NCBI GenBank assembly: GCA_012727825.1
Contig: JAAYGH010000262.1
Location: 1 to 9,005 of the forward strand
DNA from: Trueperella sp.
Lineage (GTDB): Bacteria; Actinomycetota; Actinomycetes; Actinomycetales; Actinomycetaceae
Length of the DNA: 9,005 nt
Reading direction: 5' to 3'
The translations under genes and the position numbers were made by a program. Positions 1-5,031 of the stretch are shown piece by piece (position 1 is the stretch's first letter; each line of letters begins with the position of its first letter). Below the pieces are notes generated by a model, which worked only from the letters and a program-made list of their open reading frames with translations, was not told the DNA's origin and did no database searches.

Positions 1-705
1 GAACACGTAGATCAGCGGCATGCCGTAGAGCATGTATTTCTGCATCTTATAAGCAGGATTATCGGGGTCACGCGCCGAATCTGGAAGGTTCTTCGTCATG
101 ATCTGCTTTTGCGAGAAGAACAGCGTGATCATCATCAGCGCGATGAGGACGACGGCGACGGCGAACACGGCCGACGGATTGCTGAATTCGTTTCGCGTGG
201 AGATCGAGGAGGAGATCGGGGCGCCGAACACGGTGGATCGCGCGATCTCCGTGGCAACGTCCTGGTTAATCGCGCCGATGGATTCGCGCGCGTACGTGCC
301 GTTGGACAGCGGGAGCACCGCATACAACAGGCGGAACAACGCGAAGAAGATCGGCATCTGAATGAGCATCGGCATACAGGCCGCAAATGGCGACGTGCCG
401 TGATCGCGATACAGCGCCTGAAGCTCTTCTTGCTGGCGCTGCTGCGAGACCTGATCGGTGCGGCCCTTGTACTTCTTCTGGATCTTCTTGATTTCGGGCT
501 GAAGTTCCTGACCGGCGCGAGATGCGCGCGTCTGCTTGTTGAACAGCGGAATGATCAGAATACGAATGAAGATCGTCAGGCCCACGATCGACAGAACCCA
601 CGCCGGACCAGAACCTCCCTGCATTCCAAACATCGTGAGAAGTTCGTGCACTCCGTACATCACATACGAAATGACCCACATGATGGGGTAGAGGATGGTA
701 TCCAA
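1..705 (-). CDS. yidC: Membrane protein insertase YidC (Oxa1 family), C-terminus cut by window edge
   Basis: Inserts and folds membrane proteins in the cytoplasmic membrane, alone or with SecYEG. The first 235 residues are visible. A TTG start is chosen because AAGGAG (714-719) lies 8 nt upstream; the first internal ATG (codon 9) is about 30 nt too far from it. Visible parts are hydrophobic segments at about residues 4-25 and 33-55, the second containing the motif FIRILIIPLF whose Arg48 matches the conserved groove arginine of the family. A charged, helical cytoplasmic hairpin (about 56-105, rich in K, Q and E) follows, then a segment starting FAACMPMLIQMPIFF (about 106-130), another near residues 183-205, and the start of a last one at the edge. 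Length and layout fit short Gram-positive/actinobacterial YidC, which lacks the large periplasmic domain of Gram-negative forms. It is the last visible gene of the rpmH operon. Confidence 0.95.
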   Translation of the reverse strand, partial: MDTILYPIMWVISYVMYGVHELLTMFGMQGGSGPAWVLSIVGLTIFIRILIIPLFNKQTRASRAGQELQPEIKKIQKKYKGRTDQVSQQRQQEELQALYRDHGTSPFAACMPMLIQMPIFFALFRLLYAVLPLSNGTYARESIGAINQDVATEIARSTVFGAPISSSISTRNEFSNPSAVFAVAVVLIALMMITLFFSQKQIMTKNLPDSARDPDNPAYKMQKYMLYGMPLIYVF

Positions 706-710
706 AACCT

Positions 711-720
711 GAGCTCCTTA
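711..720 (-). promoter_or_regulatory. yidC ribosome-binding site overlapping the yidD stop codon
   Basis: On the minus strand this reads TAAGGAGCTC. TAA (718-720) is the yidD stop and AAGGAG (714-719) is the Shine-Dalgarno sequence for the TTG start of yidC, 8 nt further on. The stop and the ribosome-binding site share bases, which suggests translational coupling and fixes the yidC start. Confidence 0.75.
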
Positions 721-1053
721 AGGTGCGTCGTGATCGTCGCCATGGCCACGGATGACCTGATGATCTGTTTCGTTCTCGCGGTAAGCGATGAGTTCTTTAT
801 AACCAAGTGGCTTCGTCGGCCATGCGCCTTTCTCAGGCACCCAGTCCACGCCACCCTTTGACCAAGGATTGCAACGAATGAGCCGCCAAGTACCTAAGAG
901 TGTACCTTTAATTGCACCGTGAACCTGAATCGAATTCAGGGCATATGCCGAGCACGTCGGCTCATAACGGCATCGACGTGGGGTGTTGGCGGAAATGTTC
1001 TTCTGATACCACCGAATCGCGACGCTCATCACTGCGACGACGGGATTACGCAT
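718..1053 (-). CDS. yidD: Membrane protein insertion efficiency factor YidD
   Basis: A small membrane-associated protein (111 aa) that assists YidC-dependent insertion, normally encoded beside yidC. The family core is clear: RWYQKNIS near the N-terminus, then CRYEPTCSAYALNSI, and LIRCNPWSKGGVDWVPE towards the C-terminus. These match the usual pattern of C-R-x-x-P-[ST]-C-S-x-Y-A and R-C-[NH]-P, with all three conserved cysteines present. The N-terminal part is amphipathic rather than a clear transmembrane segment. The C-terminal 35 residues or so are charged and acidic (ENETDHQVIRGHGDDHD), a variable tail in this family. The ATG start has TAGGA about 7 nt upstream and overlaps the end of rnpA by 8 nt, so translation is probably coupled. 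Confidence 0.95.
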   Translation of the reverse strand: MRNPVVAVMSVAIRWYQKNISANTPRRCRYEPTCSAYALNSIQVHGAIKGTLLGTWRLIRCNPWSKGGVDWVPEKGAWPTKPLGYKELIAYRENETDHQVIRGHGDDHDAP

Positions 1054-1384
1054 GGATCATTCCTAGCCGGGTCAGTTGTGCGTGCAGGGCACCGCGTAGT
1101 TCTCCAGAGGAGGCAGTGGCGCTCGCAGGAAGTGCGCGGATGACGACCTTCGCGGCTGGAATATCGAGGTAGTCCCTCATGATGTGCCTCAACCGGCGCC
1201 GCACCCGATTTCGGACGACGGCGTTACCCACCTTCTTACTCACAGTGAAGCCGACCAGGAGGTCGGCTTCAGGCTCGGCTTCCACGACGTGGATGACGAA
1301 GTATTTATTGGCTGTGCGCAGTCCGGTACGGGAGGCAGAACGGAAGTCCGCTGACTCCCGCATTCGGTTGGCTGCGGGTAGCAT
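1046..1384 (-). CDS. rnpA: Ribonuclease P protein component
   Basis: The protein subunit of RNase P (112 aa), which helps the catalytic RNA remove 5' leaders from precursor tRNAs. The family signature is the RNR box, seen as KVGNAVVRNRVRRRLRHI at about residues 50-67. It follows the conserved strand LVGFTVSKK, and the N-terminus MLPAANRMRESADF has the usual R-x-x-x-D-F pattern. The ATG follows the rpmH stop codon with no spacer (TAAATG), and there is no strong Shine-Dalgarno sequence upstream, so expression probably depends on ribosomes finishing rpmH. The 3' end overlaps yidD by 8 nt. Length is normal for the family. Confidence 0.96.
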   Translation of the reverse strand: MLPAANRMRESADFRSASRTGLRTANKYFVIHVVEAEPEADLLVGFTVSKKVGNAVVRNRVRRRLRHIMRDYLDIPAAKVVIRALPASATASSGELRGALHAQLTRLGMIHA

Positions 1385-1525
1385 TTATGCAGAAAGCTTG
1401 GCGCGTCCCTTGCGGCGACGAGCTGCCAGAATTGCGCGTCCACCACGCGTGGACATGCGCTTACGGAAGCCATGCACCTTGGAACGACGGCGGTTGTTCG
1501 GCTGGAAAGTGCGCTTCGTAGTCAT
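1385..1525 (-). CDS. rpmH: 50S ribosomal protein L34
   Basis: A very basic 46-residue protein of the large ribosomal subunit. The sequence begins [20 protein letters not shown] and continues [20 protein letters not shown], which is the L34 family pattern over nearly its whole length. The frame stays open upstream to about 1732, but the family N-terminus and an AGGTGG ribosome-binding site 7 nt before the ATG at 1525 fix the start. It is first in the leftward operon rpmH-rnpA-yidD-yidC and is transcribed away from dnaA. A long leader containing two small hairpins precedes it. Confidence 0.97.
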   Translation of the reverse strand: MTTKRTFQPNNRRRSKVHGFRKRMSTRGGRAILAARRRKGRAKLSA

Positions 1526-1563
1526 GATGAGACCACCTATATCTAGATCTTGATGTTGAAAAT

Positions 1564-1594
1564 GCCTCGATGTGAGGCCGTGTGCTTGACACAC
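1564..1594 (-). other. Two tandem small hairpins in the rpmH leader
   Basis: Two perfect 5-bp stems with 5-nt loops lie one base apart. They are GCCTC (1564-1568) with GAGGC (1574-1578), and GTGTG (1580-1584) with CACAC (1590-1594). Both lie between the candidate rpmH -10 (1606-1611) and the rpmH start (1525), so they would form in the untranslated leader. On the minus strand the second stem formed is followed by ATTTTC, which is only weakly terminator-like. The stems are seen directly; any regulatory role is inference. Confidence 0.4.
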
Positions 1595-1605
1595 ATGACT
1601 TGATG

Positions 1606-1635
1606 ACTTTACTGGAGTTTTCGCCGAAAGGTCAA
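1606..1635 (-). promoter_or_regulatory. Candidate promoter of the rpmH-rnpA-yidD-yidC operon
   Basis: On the minus strand, TTGACC (1630-1635) and TAAAGT (1606-1611) are separated by 18 nt. The -35 matches TTGACA at five of six positions, and the -10 matches TATAAT at four of six. Transcription would start near 1599, giving a leader of roughly 70-75 nt before rpmH. This is a pattern match only. Confidence 0.4.
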
Positions 1636-1722
1636 CGTTCGGTGCCTCTCCGGTGACAGATGTAACAAGCAGTCGATCAAACCACAGCTGAGGAAAAGTT
1701 TGACTCATTCCACTTTTACCCG

Positions 1723-1854
1723 ATTTCCACACCTGTGGGTAAAGCTGTGGTTGGATCTTTGGGCGGAAAGTGCGCGGATCTCACTTTCGAATTACAACGA
1801 TGTAATATCCACATGTGCGAACAACGTTGTGTATAACTAGCCTGACTTTCCACA
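1723..1854. promoter_or_regulatory. DnaA-box-like cluster upstream of dnaA
   Basis: Five 9-mers resemble the DnaA box TTATCCACA. They are ATTTCCACA (1723-1731, +), TTACCCACA (1734-1742, -), ATATCCACA (1805-1813, +), TTATACACA (1828-1836, -, a full match to TTWTNCACA) and CTTTCCACA (1846-1854, +). The first two form part of a dyad. The last lies between the -35 and -10 of the candidate dnaA promoter, a position suited to autorepression by DnaA. Most are degenerate, so the cluster is weaker than the one downstream of dnaA. It accounts for much of the 383-nt rpmH-dnaA gap; no gene was seen there. Confidence 0.5.
1828..1836 (-). promoter_or_regulatory. DnaA box (TTATACACA) upstream of dnaA
   Basis: A full match on the minus strand to the degenerate DnaA-box consensus TTWTNCACA, about 73 nt before the dnaA start and just upstream of its candidate promoter. 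It is the best box in this gap. Confidence 0.55.
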
Positions 1855-1870
1855 TTTTATACTCTATTAT
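1842..1870 (+). promoter_or_regulatory. Candidate dnaA promoter
   Basis: CTGACT (1842-1847) and TATTAT (1865-1870) are 17 nt apart, with four of six and five of six consensus matches. TATACT at 1858-1863 is an alternative -10 without a matching -35. The DnaA-box-like CTTTCCACA (1846-1854) overlaps the -35/spacer. The start site would fall near 1877, about 30 nt before the dnaA ATG. Confidence 0.4.
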
Positions 1871-1908
1871 TGGTCGATGTTGGCTCAATGATGACACGAG
1901 GAGAAAGA

Positions 1909-3492
1909 ATGGCGGATAGCTCACCGGCGCAAGATGCGTGGACAGCCGCGACGGAATTATTGCGTACTCAAGGAGAGCTCTCCGATTCCCAGACAGCCTT
2001 CGTTCGACTCGCACGGCCACTTGCCACCGCTGACGACATCTTCATGGTCGGAGTAGGGTCAGAATTTGTTAAAGACTGGTTAACTGAACACGTCTCCGCG
2101 ATTATGGAAGATCGTCTCTCCGACATTCTCGGCCGCACCGTACGCCTCGTCATTTCCGTCGATCCGTCACTGACAGAACAACCAACGACGGCGGTTCAGC
2201 CGGTGGTCCAGACGTGGCAACAACCTGAGACACAGTGGCAGGAACAGGCGACTGCATCAGCGGATCGTCCACTGCACGCCGTCGACGAATTCCATACTGA
2301 CCCTGCTTTCGCTCCGGCACCGGAACCAGATTATGCGCGCCCGGATCCGCAGTATTCGCGCTCCACCGTGCCGGCATCTGAGGAACGCCTCAGCCCCATG
2401 TTGCCTAGGATTCAGACAAACAAAGACCAGTCCGACGCACATCTCAATCCGCGCTATACCTTTGAAAACTTCGTGATCGGCGAGTCCAATCGCTTCGCAC
2501 ATGCCACCGCGCTCGCCGTCGCCGAAGCGCCTGGCTCCACCTACAACCCGCTGTTCCTATACTCCGATTCGGGCATGGGTAAAACCCATCTGCTTCACGC
2601 GATTGGAAACTATTACATCAACCTGTTTCCGGGCAGTCGCGTGCTTTACGTGAGCTCAGAAGAGTTCACCAACATGTTTATCAACGCGATGAGGACGCAG
2701 GAAGGTCACAACTTCAAGAATATTTTCAGGTCGGTGGACATCCTGCTCATTGACGACATTCAGTTCCTATCGAACAAAGAGGGAACTCTCGAAGAGTTCT
2801 TCAACACGTTCAACGCTCTGGCAAACGCTAATAAACAGATTGTGATCACCTCTGACGTCGCACCCAGGTTGCTCGATGGGTTTGAAGACCGCATGATTTC
2901 AAGGTTCGCGTCGGGAATCGTCGCAAACATTGACCTCCCTAACCTTGAAACCCGAATTGCGATTCTCGACAAGAAGGCTGCCTCGGAAAAGCTCAACGTC
3001 TCGCGCGATGTCCTCGAATTCATCGCCTCACGCATTACGACGAACGTGCGAGAGATGGAAGGATCACTCCGACGCGTCACTGCTTACGCTGGCCTGTTCG
3101 ACCTCCCTGTCACAATCGACGTGGCCGAAACCGCTCTCAAAGACATCATGTCTGATCCAAGTTCAGTTGCCGTGACGGCAGCGCTGATCATGCACCAGAC
3201 GGCGTCGTATTTCGGAGTAACGACGGATGATCTTAAATCTCCAACCCGCACACGCACGCTCACGCAACCACGACACATTGCTATGTACCTGTGCCGAGAA
3301 ATGACTGATCTTTCGTTACCTAAAATTGCCGAATCCTTTAATAGGCGCGATCACACAACTGTTATCAATGCGCTGCGTAAGATCGAAAAACTGATGACAG
3401 AAAAGCAAACGATCTTTAACCAGGTGACAGAATTGACCTCACGTATCAAGCAGGCTGCCAAGGAGCAGGCAAAGCTTGCTGAAAACCACTGA
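1909..3492 (+). CDS. dnaA: Chromosomal replication initiator protein DnaA
   Basis: A cytoplasmic AAA+ ATPase (527 aa) that binds DnaA boxes, opens the origin and promotes helicase loading. The ATG at 1909 is chosen because GAGGAG lies 5 nt upstream; an in-frame TTG at 1870 would add 13 residues with no family resemblance. Domain I spans about 1-85. Domain II is a P/Q/E-rich linker (about 86-180). Domain III starts near RYTFENFVIG. Its P-loop is SDSGMGKT (219-226) with Lys225, its Walker B is ILLIDDIQF (Asp282/Asp283), and a sensor-1 region reads IVITSD. An arginine-containing SRF in box VII is present. Domain IV ends with the DNA-binding helix-turn-helix and the DHTTV signature (481-485). Oddities: the first P-loop glycine is Ser219, box VII reads SRFASG rather than SRF-x-WG, and the residue before RDHTTV is Arg instead of the usual Gly. 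The ends and domain order are intact, so it should be functional. Confidence 0.97.
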   Translation: MADSSPAQDAWTAATELLRTQGELSDSQTAFVRLARPLATADDIFMVGVGSEFVKDWLTEHVSAIMEDRLSDILGRTVRLVISVDPSLTEQPTTAVQPVVQTWQQPETQWQEQATASADRPLHAVDEFHTDPAFAPAPEPDYARPDPQYSRSTVPASEERLSPMLPRIQTNKDQSDAHLNPRYTFENFVIGESNRFAHATALAVAEAPGSTYNPLFLYSDSGMGKTHLLHAIGNYYINLFPGSRVLYVSSEEFTNMFINAMRTQEGHNFKNIFRSVDILLIDDIQFLSNKEGTLEEFFNTFNALANANKQIVITSDVAPRLLDGFEDRMISRFASGIVANIDLPNLETRIAILDKKAASEKLNVSRDVLEFIASRITTNVREMEGSLRRVTAYAGLFDLPVTIDVAETALKDIMSDPSSVAVTAALIMHQTASYFGVTTDDLKSPTRTRTLTQPRHIAMYLCREMTDLSLPKIAESFNRRDHTTVINALRKIEKLMTEKQTIFNQVTELTSRIKQAAKEQAKLAENH

Positions 3493-3512
3493 GGTTGCAG
3501 GAACTATCCCAG

Positions 3513-3521
3513 TTATCCACA
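3513..3521 (+). promoter_or_regulatory. Perfect DnaA box (TTATCCACA)
   Basis: An exact consensus DnaA box, 20 nt after the dnaA stop codon. It is the left half of an inverted pair with the box at 3527-3535, the two separated by 5 nt. Confidence 0.85.
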
Positions 3522-3526
3522 ATTCG

Positions 3527-3535
3527 TGTGGATAA
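3527..3535 (-). promoter_or_regulatory. Perfect DnaA box (TTATCCACA, minus strand)
   Basis: TGTGGATAA on the plus strand, the exact reverse complement of the consensus. With 3513-3521 it makes a 9-bp perfect inverted repeat around ATTCG. Confidence 0.85.
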
Positions 3536-3695
3536 TACAACGGATATCTTCGCCGTTAACGTGGAGAAAGCCTCAAAAACTGCGGAAAGTCAGACCTTGC
3601 AAGTGTTCCGTCCACAAAATGTCACACTTGCTCGCAGTGTTGTACCAGCAACTCTCCACACCGAGAAAGTCTCAATATAGCAACGACATATCCAG

Positions 3696-3713
3696 TTTTC
3701 CACAGAATCCACA
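3696..3713 (+). promoter_or_regulatory. Tandem DnaA boxes flanking the unwinding element
   Basis: TTTTCCACA (3696-3704) is followed with no gap by GAATCCACA (3705-3713), both on the plus strand. The first fits TTWTNCACA fully and the second has two mismatches to TTATCCACA. They end 10 nt before the trio-like run, the geometry described for boxes that guide DnaA onto single strands in Bacillus subtilis. Confidence 0.6.
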
Positions 3714-3716
3714 AAG

Positions 3717-3745
3717 GCTATAACTACTACTACAAATTAATACTC
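3717..3745. other. Probable DNA unwinding element with DnaA-trio-like repeats
   Basis: An AT-rich stretch contains CTA CTA CTA CAA ATT (3724-3738). On the opposite strand, read 3' to 5', this is GAT GAT GAT GTT TAA, resembling the DnaA-trio motif (3'-GAT-5' repeats) described in bacterial origins. It sits just beyond the tandem boxes. The sequence is seen directly; the unwinding role is inferred from position and pattern. Confidence 0.6.
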
Positions 3746-3869
3746 GAATGACAAACTTTGGCCACCGACTGGATTGATCGCCGGATGGGACACCCACGTA
3801 CGATCGATGCAGGTATCGACAGGGTAAATAAGTGTGTCCTCGCGTAAAGTAGAGCCAGTATTGAACGAA

Positions 3870-3885
3870 AGTAGGTTTGACGGTG
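3870..3885 (+). promoter_or_regulatory. dnaN ribosome-binding site and GTG start
   Basis: AGTAGG (3870-3875) lies 7 nt before GTG at 3883. The in-frame TTG at 3877 is only 1 nt from it, too close to be used. The GTG also gives the family-like N-terminus MKISVDHDIF, so it is preferred. Confidence 0.65.
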
Positions 3886-5016
3886 AAAATTAGCGTCGAT
3901 CATGACATCTTTACCGATGCGGTCACGTGGGCATCGCGTACCATTCCCAATCGCCCTGCCATTCCTGTTCTAGCAGGCATGCACATCGTGGCGGCTGAAG
4001 ATGGCACCATCTCACTCGGGTCTCGAGATTCTGACATATCGTCACACATCACGATCGAAGGTCAGGTTGATAAGCCAGGAGATGTGCTCGTCAATGGCAA
4101 GCTCTTGGCCGATATTTCGCGCTCGCTACCGTCGCGCACGATCGACCTTGAGGTGGACGGCGGCAAGCTCGAGATCGAATGCGGAGCCTCCCACTTCTCA
4201 ATGAAGACGATGTCAACAGAGGACTACTCCGAGCTTCCCGCAATGCCACCGGTGATCGGTCAGATCGATGGCGCAGAGTGGGAAAAAGCTGTCTCGCAGG
4301 TGACGATCGCGGCATCGAATGACGACACGCTGCCCATGCTCGTCTCCGTGTGCATCGAGATCGAGGGGGACCAGATGTCCCTCATGGCGACCGACCGCTA
4401 CCGGTTGGCCGTTCGAGATTTGGGGTGGACTCCGGCGTCGTCCGATATCTCCACCCGGATCCTTGTGCGTGCGTCGCGTCTCCTCGACGTCGCCAAAGCA
4501 CTCGGCTCGTCAGGACCGATCGAAATTTCGTTGCAAGATCAAGGTTTGGGAGCGTTAATTGGTTTCACCGCCGGAGGGCGCCGTAACACGATTCAGCTGA
4601 TCGACGGCGAATACCCGCAGGTCCGCTCGCTCTTTCCGACGGAGGTGAGCGGCCACGTCGTCATGAATCGCCAGGAGATGCTCGAAGGTATTAAACGTTC
4701 CCGCCTCGTCGTAGAGAAGAATGCGGCTGTGCGCCTGTCGTTTTCCGAGGGGGAGGTCGTGCTCGAGGCCGGGCACGGCGATAACGCCCAAGTCTCCGAG
4801 GTACTACCCGCGGAACTTCAGGGTGAAGAGCTGAAAATGGCGTTCAACCCCGTGTTCCTCCAGGAAGGTTTCTCGGTGATTGACACGGAGTTTGTGCGAT
4901 TGTCGTTCACGCATCCGACGAAGCCTGCGGTGGTTACAGCGCAAGACGACGAAGGAAACGTCAGCGATGATTTCCGGCTCCTGCTCATGCCAATCCGCAC
5001 GTTCGGTGCGAATTAG
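3883..5016 (+). CDS. dnaN: DNA polymerase III sliding clamp, beta subunit
   Basis: A ring-shaped clamp (377 aa) that encircles DNA as a dimer and tethers DNA polymerase III and other repair and replication partners. The three repeated clamp domains span about 1-125, 126-250 and 251-377. Family landmarks are the N-terminal strand MKISVDHDIF, the region TIPNRPAIPVLAGMHI, the strand SLMATDRYRLAVRDL in domain 2, the block LIDGEYPQVRSLFP in domain 3, and the C-terminal LLMPIRTFGAN, which lies by the partner-binding pocket. The start is GTG with AGTAGG 7 nt upstream. Length is normal. recF starts 15 nt after the stop codon, so the two are probably co-transcribed. No convincing dnaN promoter was found, although TAAAGT at 3845-3850 could be a -10. 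Confidence 0.97.
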   Translation: MKISVDHDIFTDAVTWASRTIPNRPAIPVLAGMHIVAAEDGTISLGSRDSDISSHITIEGQVDKPGDVLVNGKLLADISRSLPSRTIDLEVDGGKLEIECGASHFSMKTMSTEDYSELPAMPPVIGQIDGAEWEKAVSQVTIAASNDDTLPMLVSVCIEIEGDQMSLMATDRYRLAVRDLGWTPASSDISTRILVRASRLLDVAKALGSSGPIEISLQDQGLGALIGFTAGGRRNTIQLIDGEYPQVRSLFPTEVSGHVVMNRQEMLEGIKRSRLVVEKNAAVRLSFSEGEVVLEAGHGDNAQVSEVLPAELQGEELKMAFNPVFLQEGFSVIDTEFVRLSFTHPTKPAVVTAQDDEGNVSDDFRLLLMPIRTFGAN

Positions 5017-5031
5017 GTTCTGCTTAGACCC

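Larger units (their letters stand above)
3493..3882. other. oriC: Chromosomal replication origin (oriC), dnaA-dnaN intergenic region
   Basis: This 390-nt non-coding gap between dnaA and dnaN is where oriC lies in most actinobacteria. It has two perfect TTATCCACA boxes in inverted orientation (3513-3521 +, 3527-3535 -). TTTTCCACA (3696-3704, +) is a full match to the degenerate consensus. CCGTCCACA (3608-3616, +) and CTCTCCACA (3652-3660, +) fit the degenerate actinobacterial form. Weaker ones are TTCTCCACG (3560-3568, -) and GAATCCACA (3705-3713, +). An AT-rich stretch with a CTACTACTA run follows (about 3717-3745). From about 3750 to 3882 I see no boxes, only short overlapping palindromes (CGTACG, CGATCG, ATCGAT, 3797-3808) and the presumed dnaN leader. 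Genes diverge on either side, as expected at an origin. Confidence 0.88.

Noticed and set aside
109..861. Long open frame on the plus strand (250 codons)
   Set aside because: It lies antisense to yidC and the end of yidD, which have clear family matches. The translation is low-complexity and Arg/His/Asp-rich, typical of a shadow frame in GC-rich DNA.
1870..1908. TTG at 1870 as the dnaA start
   Set aside because: The 13 extra residues have no DnaA resemblance, TTG 1870 overlaps the candidate promoter, and the ATG at 1909 has a good GAGGAG site.
3495..3680. Small open frames inside the dnaA-dnaN gap
   Set aside because: They run through the DnaA boxes, lack ribosome-binding sites and look like no known protein; the gap fits oriC.
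3845..3850. TAAAGT as a dnaN -10 element
   Set aside because: No -35 element at 16-18 nt upstream resembles the consensus, so I did not call a promoter.
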